DNA of 46,516 bases from Alteromonadaceae bacterium (GCA_013216015.1 JABSOI010000047.1:1-46516); one strand, 5' to 3'. Shown: positions 9,040 through 19,207, counted from the stretch's first letter. Notes: generated from the sequence alone by a model not told the origin. Translations and numbers: made by a program.

Positions 9040-10562
9040 ATGATTATGGTATTTTATCAATTATCCCCCCGCTTCTTACTATTTTTGTCGCGCTGTACAG
9101 TAAAAATGTATTACTGGCACTAACGTGTGGAATTTTAAGCGGTTCTTTAATTATTGCTGATTTCAATCCATTCTATGCAATATTAAATGCTATGGAAAAT
9201 CAGGTATTGAAAGAAGTTTCAAACGGATCTCAGATCCAAGTTATTCTGATAATCTTTATCGTGGGTGGTTTTGTTAAACTACTGGAAGTATCAGGTGGCG
9301 CAAACGCCTTCGCGCAAAAACTTACCACCATAGTCACCAGTCGTGCAAAAGCACAATTATTGGTTTGGCTTTCAGGCTTGGGGATATTTTTCACTGATTC
9401 AGGCAATAGTCTGATTGTCGGCCCCTTGTACCGCTCTGTTTTTGACCAATTCAAAATTTGTCGACAGAAGCTTGCTTACATTCTGGATACTACTTCTTCG
9501 CCGATTAGTATTCTTATTCCCTTTATTGGTTGGGGCGCTTATATTACATCCCTTATTGACAAATCATACGCAGAAATTGGCCTGGATGAAAATTCCTATA
9601 GCGTATTGATAAACGTGATACCTTACCAGTTCTATGCATTTTTAGCCTTGGCGACCGTTCCTATTCTTATCATTATTGGCAAAGAATATGGACCAATGAA
9701 ACAATCCCAAGCGCAATTCATTGCCAAATTAGACGATAATAAGCACCAAAAGAGCAAAGTGTCTAAAGTGAGTAAAGCTGAATCTACAGACAGCAACCTC
9801 GTCAACCACGGCAATCATGGCAACATCAGTATATTTCTTTATCCTCTGGGTGTAATGCTGTTATTAATCGGGGGGCTTATTTCTTGGCATGCCAGCCATG
9901 GCGGCCTTTCCTCCATTCATATCAGATCAACTCTGGCTATTGCTTATCTAAGTGCAGCATTGACCTGCATGGAAATGATGAGACGCCATCAATCTAAATC
10001 GTATAGTGAATCCCTCGGTATTTTTATTAAAGGCGCTGAATCAATGGTTTACATATCTATTGTTCTGATCCTTGCCTGGTCACTAAGTTCTATCACTAAA
10101 GATCTGCACACCGCAGATTACCTTGCTTCAATTATCAGTGGTCGGGTGGAGCCGATGTATTTTCCAATGATAGTATTTATACTGGGCGCTGTTATATCGC
10201 TGTCTACAGGTTCATCGTATGGTACTTTCGCAATATTGATGTCCATCGCTGTGCCCGTAGGTTTTGAATTGGGCGCTTCAATGTATTTAACTATTGCTGC
10301 TGTGCTAAGCGGTGGCTTGTTTGGCGACCATGTATCCCCTATTTCTGATACTACGGTGCTGGCGTCAGTTGGAGCCGAATGCGAACATTTAAGCCATGTA
10401 ACAACACAAGCTGGTTATGCCGGCGTTACGGGGCTGGTGGCATTATTGGCGTACGGATTGGCTGGTGCATATGAATCAGTTTACGTTCTACCTTTCTCAA
10501 TTGCCGTACTGTTCGTTACCATGTTTATCCTGATGAAATTCTTCAACAGGAAATTACGATAA
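9036..10562 (+). CDS. NhaC-type Na+/H+ antiporter family permease
   Basis: A 508-aa inner-membrane protein with roughly a dozen hydrophobic helices, of the Na_H_antiporter (NhaC-like) family. Supporting features are the N-terminal LSIIPPLLTIFVAL helix, the conserved polar stretches TDSGNSLIVGPLYR and DTTSSPISILIPFIGW near residues 128 and 150, and the second-half FGDHVSPISDTTVLAS motif near residue 430. The middle loop (about residues 225-265) is hydrophilic and Lys/Ser-rich. The substrate may be Na+/H+ or an organic anion; family members vary. The N-terminus appears complete even though the ATG overlaps the end of an hsdM stub. No strong ribosome site is visible. Confidence 0.85.
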   Translation: MNDYGILSIIPPLLTIFVALYSKNVLLALTCGILSGSLIIADFNPFYAILNAMENQVLKEVSNGSQIQVILIIFIVGGFVKLLEVSGGANAFAQKLTTIVTSRAKAQLLVWLSGLGIFFTDSGNSLIVGPLYRSVFDQFKICRQKLAYILDTTSSPISILIPFIGWGAYITSLIDKSYAEIGLDENSYSVLINVIPYQFYAFLALATVPILIIIGKEYGPMKQSQAQFIAKLDDNKHQKSKVSKVSKAESTDSNLVNHGNHGNISIFLYPLGVMLLLIGGLISWHASHGGLSSIHIRSTLAIAYLSAALTCMEMMRRHQSKSYSESLGIFIKGAESMVYISIVLILAWSLSSITKDLHTADYLASIISGRVEPMYFPMIVFILGAVISLSTGSSYGTFAILMSIAVPVGFELGASMYLTIAAVLSGGLFGDHVSPISDTTVLASVGAECEHLSHVTTQAGYAGVTGLVALLAYGLAGAYESVYVLPFSIAVLFVTMFILMKFFNRKLR

Positions 10563-10910
10563 CAAAGCCTGAACTTTTAATCGTTTTTTGCTTTGTATAT
10601 TAATGTAACTGTCTATGTCCCAGATAACTGTGGCTGAAACTATAACAAACTGTTTTATAATATTTATTTAGCTAAAACCAACTTAACTTTTATAAAGTCA
10701 AAATTTCACCACGTAGGATGGGTTAGCCGCAGGCGTAACCCATCAAAACAAAGATTTATCAGGTAGTTAAAGGATGAGTGTTTACCAAATGTGATGGGTT
10801 ACGCCGTTGGCTAACCCATCCTACAACTATTGTAGACACAGTTAACTGGTGCACTTGGACATAGCCAATGTGACTGGAGTTAACTGTATCTCATCGTAAT
10901 TACAAAAAAA
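10563..10910. other. Intergenic repeat region around the REPIN-like element
   Basis: Besides the palindrome at 10713-10824, the flanks share an inverted motif. CTATGTCC(C/A)AG followed by TAACTGT occurs near 10613-10632 on the plus strand and near 10842-10867 on the minus strand. ACAGTTAACT / AGTTAACTGT also pair within 10841-10889. This looks like a larger, partly decayed palindromic element into which the REPIN inserted or of which it is the core. No gene is seen. Confidence 0.4.
10713..10824. repeat. REPIN-like pair of inverted REP hairpins
   Basis: Two 33-bp arms (10713-10745 and 10792-10824) are inverted relative to each other with three mismatches and a 46-bp spacer. Each arm is itself a hairpin: GATGGGTTA pairs with TAACCCATC. 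This two-REP inverted layout is the form mobilised by REP-associated Y1 transposases, one of which lies at 20368-21084. Confidence 0.75.
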
Positions 10911-10911
10911 A

Positions 10912-10929
10912 CCAACACAAGTGTGTTGG
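10912..10929 (-). terminator. Rho-independent terminator of the TonB receptor gene
   Basis: Stem CCAACACA/TGTGTTGG with a 2-nt loop. It is flanked by an A run on the left and a T run on the right, so it works best on the minus strand after the receptor stop at 10961, and could work for both strands. Confidence 0.8.
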
Positions 10930-10960
10930 CTTTTTATTTTTTATCAAAAACTAATTATTA

Positions 10961-13483
10961 TTAGAAAGTATATGATATTTTCGCATACATGAATCGACCA
11001 TTAAAACCATATGGTGAAGTTGAAGCATACGTACGACCACTGCTATGTGACTCATCAACTGGACCATTATCGTCAGTTAAATTGCTCACACCAAGGGTAA
11101 ATACGATATCATCACTGAAATCATAGTTAAGTTCTGCATCAAGAAGAACTGCTGCTGGCCCATCTATATTTGGTGAATATTGAAACCACTCACCATAATA
11201 ATTAGCACGCGCCATTAATCTCCAGGAATCAGCAGAGTAATTAACAGTGAACGAGCCTTTATGTTCAGGCAATGATTTTTCCAAACGGTTAAGTTTGACT
11301 TCACTCACATTCTGACCATATTTATCTACTGATGTTTCTGTCCAGTTATAAGCAACTGAATATCTCATCTCGCCGCCGAATGCTTCGTTTGAGTAGTTAG
11401 CGACTAAATCGATACCTTGTGTTGTAGTATCAAAATCATTGGTAAAGAATTTAACCTTAGACAATCCAATCGCATCTGTTATTCCAAGGTCTTTTAATTC
11501 AGCTCGGTCAGTATCAGATAACGCAATTGATGAAGTTTGGGTAATTCTGTCAGTAACTTCAATATTGAAATAGTCAGCTGTGAAGAAAAAATCACCTTCA
11601 TCATATACTAGTCCCATAGCAAAACTAACTGATTCTTCAGGTGTCAGCGCAACGCCACCAAATTTTTCCGAGACTGCATTTGTTGGTGGTAAAGTTGCAA
11701 TATCAACCAAAGCGCCATCTTCAAATTGAGTCTGAACACTACGAACGTTGCTTTGTCCAATGGTAGGAGCGCGGAAGCCAGTACTTACCGATGCACGAAC
11801 TTTGAATTCATCATTCAATACGTACAAACCTGCGACTTTCCAATTGAAAGCAGAACCAAAATCACTGAAATCTTCAAATCTAACGGCCACTTCCATCATA
11901 AAATCTTCGGTAATGTTCGCTTCAGTATCAAGGTATGCGGCTTTACTGGTACGCGAAGATGTACCTGCATCTGCTGGTTTAAAACCAGGAAAACCATTTG
12001 AGCCGATACTGAAACCTTGCTCAACCAATGGTCCTAATTTCCAAGACGCTTCATCGCCAGCGGTAATGGTAAACGATTCCTGTCTGAACTCGAAACCATA
12101 AGACATGAATACAGATTCAAAGCCCATTGCACCGTCAAATTCTTTTGAAAAATCAGCATTTATTGATTTTTCAAGTTGAGCGTATGCACCAGGGGTAAAT
12201 ACTGTTGGTGTATCTGGCCCTAATGAAGAATTGATGGTATTACTCATGTGAAATTCAGTTGAGTGTTCGCCAACGCTACCGCTCAAATCATACATTGTTC
12301 CATCGCTGAATTCACCACGTGTTCCAATAACCAATGATAAATCAACTACATCACCACCGAAGAAAGGTGTAAAACCACCAGGGAAACGTAGGTTATGTGC
12401 ATAACAGTTAGCACCACTTAAAGATGCTAGTGCTGAGGCATCTGGTGCATTATTGACAATTGGAACAACAGGACAAGCTGAGTTGTCTGTCGCGCCTGGT
12501 GTTAAATCAGCGGTAAGAATAGTAGCAGTACCATCTTCCAATGCTGGTCCTTTAAATATGCCGCCACGTGTATTTGGGTTACGGAAGTAAAATCCGCCTT
12601 CAACGGTTTTCTCTGACCAGTTACCAAACAAATATGCTTCACTGTCATTGCCCAAATCCAGACCGGCATTCAAGAATAGTTTAACGTCATCTGAAAGTTC
12701 AGGTGAACCCCATACTTGCGCTGCAGGAGTTCTTACGGCGTTGTTTCCTGCGTCTATAAGACCCTGAGCGTCACTTCGTTGTGTACTTCTGCTGGTTGGA
12801 TCTTGTTGGTTATATTCAAAACTAAAATTGGCAAAACCGTCCTCTGTTAATGGCATACCAACATTACCAGAAATGGTCAATTGATCACCGTCACCTTCGG
12901 AAAACTGACCCATTTTCGCTTCTAATACACCACCAGAGTTACTATCTTTTAATACAAAGTTAATAACACCAGCAACAGCATCAGAGCCGTATTGTGCTGA
13001 AGCACCATCACGCAAAACTTCTACTTGCTTTAAGGCTACTGCAGGAATGGTTGATACATCTGGGCTTTGCGCACCATCGGCAATACCACCACCAGAAAAT
13101 GCAATAATTGACCCTTTATGACGGCGTTTTCCGTTCACTAATATCAGGGTTGAATCCGGAGATAAACCTCGTAAATTTGCAGGTCTAACAATAGTCGCAC
13201 CATCAGAAATCGCCTGGGCATTTACGTTATACGACGGTGTTACAGTTCTTAATAGACTGGCCATATCTGACGTACCGTTAGCCATCAACTCAGCACCGCC
13301 GATAACATCAACGGGTACTGGTGAGTCAGCAATGGAGCGAGGCGCAGCCCGAGAACCTACAACAACGATAACTTCATCAGATTTCGCTACTTTTTTGTCG
13401 TTTCCTTCAGCTAGGGCCGGCATTGCAGTACAAGCAATTCCCATTGCAATAACTAAGCTATTTAATTTAAATCTATTTGACAT
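10961..13483 (-). CDS. TonB-dependent outer-membrane receptor
   Basis: An 840-aa receptor. A signal peptide ends at MPALAEG (about residue 25), followed by a plug domain with the segments DEVIVVVGSR (TonB-box-like), RGLSPDSTLILVNGKRR and QVEVLRDGASAQYGSDAVAG (residues about 40-180). The rest is a long beta-barrel ending in the aromatic KISYTF. It takes up a large substrate across the outer membrane using TonB energy. The substrate is unknown: there is no Fur box in the upstream region and no catabolic neighbour. Plug and barrel are complete, with no frameshift. A putative ribosome site (AGGAA) precedes the ATG. The gene appears to be monocistronic, with a terminator just downstream. Confidence 0.92.
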   Translation of the reverse strand: MSNRFKLNSLVIAMGIACTAMPALAEGNDKKVAKSDEVIVVVGSRAAPRSIADSPVPVDVIGGAELMANGTSDMASLLRTVTPSYNVNAQAISDGATIVRPANLRGLSPDSTLILVNGKRRHKGSIIAFSGGGIADGAQSPDVSTIPAVALKQVEVLRDGASAQYGSDAVAGVINFVLKDSNSGGVLEAKMGQFSEGDGDQLTISGNVGMPLTEDGFANFSFEYNQQDPTSRSTQRSDAQGLIDAGNNAVRTPAAQVWGSPELSDDVKLFLNAGLDLGNDSEAYLFGNWSEKTVEGGFYFRNPNTRGGIFKGPALEDGTATILTADLTPGATDNSACPVVPIVNNAPDASALASLSGANCYAHNLRFPGGFTPFFGGDVVDLSLVIGTRGEFSDGTMYDLSGSVGEHSTEFHMSNTINSSLGPDTPTVFTPGAYAQLEKSINADFSKEFDGAMGFESVFMSYGFEFRQESFTITAGDEASWKLGPLVEQGFSIGSNGFPGFKPADAGTSSRTSKAAYLDTEANITEDFMMEVAVRFEDFSDFGSAFNWKVAGLYVLNDEFKVRASVSTGFRAPTIGQSNVRSVQTQFEDGALVDIATLPPTNAVSEKFGGVALTPEESVSFAMGLVYDEGDFFFTADYFNIEVTDRITQTSSIALSDTDRAELKDLGITDAIGLSKVKFFTNDFDTTTQGIDLVANYSNEAFGGEMRYSVAYNWTETSVDKYGQNVSEVKLNRLEKSLPEHKGSFTVNYSADSWRLMARANYYGEWFQYSPNIDGPAAVLLDAELNYDFSDDIVFTLGVSNLTDDNGPVDESHSSGRTYASTSPYGFNGRFMYAKISYTF

Positions 13484-14168
13484 GCATAATTCCTATTGAG
13501 ATATTCTATTTTAATATTATTACTTTTTTTTCACTTCGTTTAGAGGTTTTCGAACACTAAAAATTATCAGCGATAATTAAATTCAACTTCCTTCTAATCA
13601 CCTTAAAACTGAGATTATTACCATTTCTCACTTTAAATCGCCATCTAAAATTGTCCAAATGCATACATATAAATGAATATTAATTCACTGGCCGCGCATT
13701 TTTATTTAATGGCGGACAACGTCAATTTATTCAATCAGTAACCATAACCACCCTGGCAATTTGTAAACACTTTGTACTCAGCGACCCACACTATATCAAT
13801 TTTTTTTGGGAGAGGTATAACAAATAACACTAAAGTCTTGACATATCAAACTTAATAATAATCTAATTTAATTCGGAAATTTTACTATTTACGTGAATAT
13901 TATAATACTACAACTGTACTTTTCGTTACTTAACACGGTAAAGCTTCTAATAATTAGAATTAACACCGGGTAAGCTGAAGTACAAATAGATACGATTATG
14001 AAAAAACTTAACTACACAGATCTTAATATTATTCAGGTTATATCTGCAAATTTCCGTTGCATTATTAAGAGATTACCCGTTAAGTTAACATGCAGTTTCT
14101 ATTTGTCTGGTATAAGTCAAAAGATATAATCATCGTACAAACATTTAGATCTCTCTAAAATAAATTTT
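13484..14168. other. Long AT-rich gap without a supported gene
   Basis: It holds the receptor promoter region and a sigma70-like plus-strand TTGACA at about 13846. Imperfect inverted sequence TGTACTT...AAGTACA spans about 13914-13985, and a related motif TTACCCGTTAAG lies near 14085. A 43-codon plus frame beginning near 13998 has no recognisable family, so I do not call it a gene. Confidence 0.4.
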
Positions 14169-14233
14169 AGGGTCAATGTGGGGTATCAAGTCTTGTCTTT
14201 TGCCCTTTTAGGCAAAACGAAGAACTTGACCCT
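14169..14233. repeat. GGGTCA-type palindromic repeat
   Basis: An imperfect hairpin: outer arms AGGGTCAA/TTGACCCT and inner arms TTTTGCC/GGCAAAA around a CTTTTA loop. The same design (GGGTCA outer arm, TTTGCC inner arm) recurs at 16961-17026, so the two are one repeat family. Confidence 0.6.
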
Positions 14234-14317
14234 GCACGCTCGATTAAGCTTTGTTTATTGCATATTTTTTATTTCATGAAAAATAAAACACCTGATACCA
14301 CGCGCGCTTCCCATATA

Positions 14318-14478
14318 TATACCCGTAATCATTCAAAATGCAGGTTTTGAAGCGTTTTAAAAGATTATCTACTACGTTGCTTTCAATCCCAATAGCCCGC
14401 TATTGCTCAATCAAGCGCCTTTTAGATAAACTTTCAAATTCACCTCAAATTCCCGCATCTTGAATGACCACGGGTATA
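14318..14478. mobile_element. MITE-like element, copy 1 (TATACCC family)
   Basis: 161 bp with terminal inverted repeats (left TATACCCGTAATCATTCAAA, right end the inverted variant ending GGGTATA) and no coding capacity. The interior has a CAATAGC/GCTATTG hairpin. A decayed half of the same sequence is recognisable at 22038-22105, and a longer relative with related ends lies at 18734-18999. TATA at both edges may be a target duplication. Confidence 0.6.
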
Positions 14479-14489
14479 GTCAATAAAAT

Positions 14490-16743
14490 TTATTTGGGTA
14501 ATAGTGCCTCTTTTTCAAGTAACAAGCTCAATTCATGGTGTTGTCTGTTTATTTCTTTATTTAAATTCGAAACAACCAAATCAAAACCTGGATCACCTAT
14601 TAAATGATTTAATCGAAGAAAACCTTTATTCCAGGTAAACCCCCAACTTAGCGATACTTTTTCATTACTTTTCATCATTAAATCAAACTCTTTTTCCTTT
14701 ACATCAGGCACTATGCTAATAATAGCGTAATTCCCTGCCCAAAAATTATCATAGTTGACTTGAGGATATTTCTCCTTATGAAGTTTGGCATAGCGTACAA
14801 TAGCATTTGCTAGTTTTTTTGCCTGTTTAGTTTTACCTTGTTTATAAAGCATTTGGGTTAAAGTAACTGAGTGAATGATATAAACAAAATCAAGAGTGTT
14901 TATCATAATTGGCTCAAATGATAATTGTTTAAGCTTCGGGGATTCCTTAAGCAAATATTCATATAAGCGCTGATATTGCTGTGTTTTTAGCAGATAATCA
15001 ACCAAAACATGATAACTAAGCCCATAGCTATTATGTCTATGCTCTGGCTTAGACATTAAGAAGTTGTACGCCATTTCACCCGCTATTTTAAGTTTGCCCT
15101 GCGCCCACAATAAATAGATTCGGGTTGAGATTGTCAATGGCTTATCTTTCCCAAGTTCGTCAGCTTTAGAAATATAATATTGGGCCTCATTATAAAATCC
15201 TAATCGGGCTAAACTAAACGCAACAGAAGACGCTGTTTCCGGATCATCATCGTCTTTTTCATATGCTAACTTTAAGTTTTTATAATTATTGACTAAATTT
15301 CCTTCCCGCGAACTAAGTCTAGCTAAAATTACATAAGCACCTGAAAATTCCGGATCGATTTCTATCATTTTATCGGCAATCATCCTTGCTTTATCATACT
15401 GTTTTACTCCCATATAGCCTTGGGCTAAACCATGTAAGTTGTTTAAATTAAGTGGATCGATCTTTTGTATTAGCTCTAATATATGCAAACTTTTGTATAT
15501 GTTATAGCTATGTATATAGTACTGACCAACAAGCTGGAGGACCGTTAAATCTTTATTCGATTGTTGCAATGCGCTTTCCATAAGTTTTTTGGCTTGCTCC
15601 ATATCTTTGTTATACATGGCTAATAAACCTGAAAAAGCTTTAATTTTTGATTGTTCTCCAGTATTTAACGTCGCTAGCATTTTTAAGGTATATGCTATTT
15701 CTCTGCTTGCTTCACTGACATCTATCCCACCGATGACTTCTAATAGATAGTTTGCCATAGCATATGCTAAATAAGCATCAACGTAAGAAGGTGAATTTTG
15801 ATAGGCTTTACGAAAATAATCCCGCGCCTCAAACAAGGGTTTATATTCAGCTTTATTTAATCGGTTTAATCCCAAAAGATAAAAATTATGTGCCTCTATA
15901 CTTATCAAAGCTTTATCTACGGTTTGTTTATCGCCCAATAAATTAATACGTAATTTCGCGGTAATTTTACCAGCGATCTCGTCTTGTAACGCAAAAATAT
16001 CCTTCAACTCTCTGGTATAGCTTTCAGACCAAAGATGCATACCGTCACTGGTGCGTATTAACTGCGCCGTAATACGAATTGTTAGTCCTTGTTTTCGTAC
16101 ACTACCTTCAAGTAAATGGTCTACACCTAGTTTTTTACCTATTTCTCGCAAATCTTGATTAAGACCTTTAAAAGCAAAGCTTGATGTACGACCTACTACT
16201 TGAATTTCAGGCATTTTAGCTAACAAATTCAACAATTCTTCAGAAATACCATCACTAAAATACTCCTGCTCTGGATCTGATGACATATTCACAAAAGGTA
16301 AAACCGAAACAGAGGGAAATAGACTTGGGAATAGACTTGGAAATAGAGGGCTGAATAGTAAATACCGATTCATTGTTAAGGCTAACAATCTCTAACTCCT
16401 CTAAACGGTGTCGATCGAACACCAATAAAGACACTGCAATAACGAGCATAGTAATAATAAAAAAACCAGTTTTTCGGTCGATGATATGCGAACTTGATTC
16501 AGGTTGCTCAACATCTTGAGTTCGCTTGATTCCTGAAGGGGTTAATTCAAATGCCCACGCAAAAAACAAGGCAACGGGGAATCCTAGTAATCCAAAATAA
16601 AAAACAAGAGAATTGGTCCACTCTGGCAGGCGTAATGCCGGTACTGCAATATCGGTCACTTGAATAAGTACCCATGCAAGAACTAAATAGGAAATAGCCA
16701 CCTTGAAAACATTGCGTCTACGGAGTTCTTTAATAATTTTCAT
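14490..16743 (-). pseudogene. Membrane-anchored TolB-like/TPR protein with a frameshift
   Basis: One gene in two frames. The N-terminal part (16743 to about 16350) starts MKIIKELRRRNVFKVA, a typical start of this family, with three hydrophobic helices and a short cytoplasmic loop. The C-terminal part (about 16330-14490) carries a TolB/FlgO-like domain (SVSVLPFVNMSSDPEQEYFS, then GVDHLLEGSVRKQG) and then TPR-like helical repeats over some 400 residues. Relatives read straight through with a short linker between the third helix and SVxVLPF. Here the frames cross inside three imperfect 12-bp repeats in which the first unit is 13 nt long. Restoring it to 12 nt joins the frames. The gene may be dead, phase variable, or a sequencing error. 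Role in the family: probably regulatory or assembly scaffold; not established. Confidence 0.75.
16314..16350. repeat. 12-bp tandem repeat carrying the frameshift
   Basis: Unit 1 GGGAAATAGACTT (13 nt), unit 2 GGGAATAGACTT (12 nt), unit 3 GGAAATAGAGGG (12 nt). The extra base in unit 1 puts the two halves of the TPR gene out of frame. Confidence 0.7.
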
Positions 16744-16960
16744 AGCATCCCAGCCAATAATTGATTTGGTAAACATAATGATAGTACAAAAAATGTTCTA
16801 AGTATGTATCTGAAAATCATAAGGATTTTATACAAATTGTATTAAGTTAGTGGTCTGGGATCGATGAGGATAAATTTTCAAGAGCACAGGTTTTTAGTTC
16901 CAGACAAAACCTAAGTACCAACATCGACGTGCATGGAAGCACTAATGCAGGTCAGGAGCA

Positions 16961-17026
16961 GGGTCAGGCCTTGCCCTTTGCCACAGGGGATTCAGCACCA
17001 CCTAGGCAAAGGGTAAAGCCTGACCC
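16961..17026. repeat. GGGTCA-type palindromic repeat, second copy
   Basis: Two nested stems: GGGTCAGGC/GCCTGACCC outside and CCCTTTGCC/GGCAAAGGG inside, with a 22-nt loop. It lies in the 319-bp gap between the TPR gene and the TM2 gene; the remainder of that gap shows nothing else. Confidence 0.75.
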
Positions 17027-17062
17027 CAGCACCCATATTAATGTGGGACCTATGAATAATTA

Positions 17063-17389
17063 CTAAAAAATAGGGCTGAGTATATTGCCATCAGCGTCTT
17101 CAAATTTTCCAGCTACAATAGTAATCAAATCGGCTAACCACCAAATTCCAAAGCCCCCTAAAGTAACTAACATTAAAGCACCACTTCTTTTTCTACCGTA
17201 AACAAATCTATGGACACCAAATACCCCAAGTAATAAACAGTAAATAAAAGCAAATACACCTTGTGCGTTCTTTTTAGGTACACCTGCGTATGCACTTGGA
17301 AGATGCTGTTCAGATTCACAATGTTCGCAAGAGGCGTCAGTATTCAAAATATGTTCTCCGCAATAGCGGCAAAAAACAATGGAACTCAT
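17063..17389 (-). CDS. TM2-domain membrane protein with zinc ribbon
   Basis: A 108-aa protein. The N-terminal zinc-ribbon has paired cysteines (CRYCGEH at residues 7-13 and CEHCESE at residues 20-26). Two transmembrane helices of the TM2 domain follow, joined by the typical GVHRFVYGRKRSG turn and ending with GGFGIWWLADLITIV. The function of TM2 proteins in bacteria is not defined. An AAGGATAA ribosome site precedes the ATG. Isolated gene, flanked by repeats and gene remnants. Confidence 0.88.
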   Translation of the reverse strand: MSSIVFCRYCGEHILNTDASCEHCESEQHLPSAYAGVPKKNAQGVFAFIYCLLLGVFGVHRFVYGRKRSGALMLVTLGGFGIWWLADLITIVAGKFEDADGNILSPIF

Positions 17390-17815
17390 TAGGTTATCCT
17401 TTTATTTTGGGAGTTAGTATTATTTAACCTTTTGCAAAAAACAATTATAAAGCCAAGTTTAAATTAGCCAATTTAACGGGAAAGCTAATGCTTGAAGCAA
17501 AGGTTTTTTACAAATCTGGCTATTTTAATCAATTTTTTATTTTTTTCGCCAATAATGCAAATCATATTCTACCAATCCGACTCAACTATAGTTAAGCCAT
17601 AATCACATGATCTGAATAGACTCATTATGGAACTATTCAGAGTGAAATGATTATAATGCGAACAAAATTGCGATTAAAGTCTAAGATGTTTCGCGCCTCA
17701 AACCGACTTGCAAGTTAAGAGCACCTTTACCACTTTACGAATATTAAGTAACTAATGTCAAACAATGCTGCGGTTTAGTTTTTGTATCAGTAACGTCTAA
17801 ATAAAAAATGCAGCC
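17390..17815. other. Gap without a gene
   Basis: AT-rich. The only structure seen is an 8-bp inverted repeat CTGAATAG/CTATTCAG at about 17610-17639 with a 13-nt spacer, which could be an operator or a weak hairpin. No coding remnant found. Confidence 0.4.
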
Positions 17816-17956
17816 TTACTTTGGTGCATCGTTTTTAATATTCTTGTTATGATATTTTTTGACTAAACTGTTATCAAACCAATCTGCTATTGTTTTTGCT
17901 AAGTGTTTGTCTTGTTCTAGCAGAGGATAGCCGTGCCTGTCTCCTTTATAAGATAC
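17816..17956 (-). pseudogene. C-terminal remnant of an alpha/beta hydrolase
   Basis: A 46-codon frame with no start reads SYKGDRHGYPLLEQDKHLAK followed by TIADWF and a lysine-rich end. The GDRHGYPLLE...IADWF pattern resembles the last strand, catalytic-histidine loop and final helix of alpha/beta hydrolases. Everything upstream is gone. Confidence 0.4.
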
Positions 17957-18054
17957 TTAAATAATTTCAAATATAAAATGACTCTCATTCAAGAGGGTCA
18001 CCGATACACCTACATGAGGTCAATCGGAAAAATCACAACGTAAAGAATATACAA

Positions 18055-19134
18055 TTAACCATAAGGCAGGAAAAATGAACGATAAAGAAGTGCGCAAAAA
18101 TTTATCTTACAATCAAAACCAAGGTTCGGATAAACACGCAACACAGAAACATACACGATAGCAGAACTGACATTAAAAGCATTTAACAAAAGTTGTGCGT
18201 TTGTCCATTGTTCTAATTGACTTAATATTTTATAGTTGTGTTGGATAGGTAATTTTAATGAATCTTTATAGGGTTTATTACAACGGTAATATTCTGACTT
18301 ACTTGTATCCCATTGACCGTAAAAAATTTCAATATCTTTGCCTACTTCATAAATGTTCTTTTGTGCTAATTGAGATGATTTTATTTTATTTCTTAACTCT
18401 ATTGTTGAATCTAAAGGAAATTTTCGCTCAAAAAAACCAAGCATCGTATCTAATGATTTATCTAAAGATATGTTAAGCAAGCTATTTACACCTTCTAACA
18501 AGTTGTTTTTTTCTTCAACTTCAATGGCTAATGTGGATATTTCATTGTTTAATTTCAATACGACATCGACTTCTTTAGCTTTATTGAGTTCAGACACCCT
18601 TAATTTTAAGTTGTTGTTTATTAACTTAAGTTCTTTGGATGCTGCTTCCAATTCTTGTTTTAGCTCACTTATTTCATTTTTATAATTCAAATCCATTTGA
18701 TAATAACGAGTTTGAGCTTTTGCTTTTATTGCATATACCCAAGCTACTTGGAAATGCAGGTTCAGAGCTAAGCTAGGACATCAGAGCAAGGCGCAACACG
18801 CATATAATGGTTGTTCCCTTGTAAAGTGTTGCAACGCAGCACTGGTGTTCTAGCTTAGCTCCCTTCGGGCAAGGCGATAAACGGCTATCTCCTGCGTTAT
18901 TAAATCTCAAAAGGGAAAAACCATTTATAAAATTTAATGCCTTGAATATAGCCGTTTATCGACTTGCTGAATCCTGCATTTCCAAGTAGTTTGGGTATAT
19001 AACAAAATAAGTATGAAAAAGAGAAATATTGATATATAAGGAGAAAATAGGAAAAATTGTTCAATCATTATTGTTTTATCCATAAAATATAGTGCTTTAC
19101 AATAACTCGGCATTACCTCTAATTCAATAATCAT
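18055..19134 (-). pseudogene. TM plus coiled-coil protein split by a MITE-like element
   Basis: Two pieces in the same frame flank the element at 18734-18999. The upstream piece (19134 to about 18996) encodes about 46 residues ending in a hydrophobic helix (YISIFLFFILILL). The downstream piece (about 18999-18055) continues YAIKAKAQTRYYQ, then a coiled coil (about 70 residues, KNEISELKQELEAASKEL and onward), then an uncharacterised domain. Removing the element with one copy of TATA joins the pieces exactly in frame as ...ILLYAIKAK. The last 30 residues look unlike protein, so the 3' end may also be shifted. Family unknown. A short protein from the downstream ATG at 18696 (213 aa) could still be made. 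Confidence 0.6.
18734..18999. mobile_element. MITE-like element, copy 2, inserted in a gene
   Basis: 266 bp with 27-bp terminal inverted repeats (left TATACCCAAGCTACTTGGAA, right end its inverted near-copy ending TTTGGGTATA). It carries no transposase. It interrupts a coiled-coil membrane protein gene, and the reading frames on each side match if TATA is taken as the target duplication. Confidence 0.75.
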
Positions 19135-19207
19135 TTAATTGCTAGTTGAGTGATTCACTAAACTAATTATGTTGAGGTTTAAATTAGTTTTTATTCCCTA
19201 AAAAACC

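Noticed and set aside
18934-19134. Independent 66-aa membrane protein on the minus strand
   Set aside because: Its C-terminal third lies inside the MITE-like element; the N-terminal part is better explained as the start of the interrupted coiled-coil gene.
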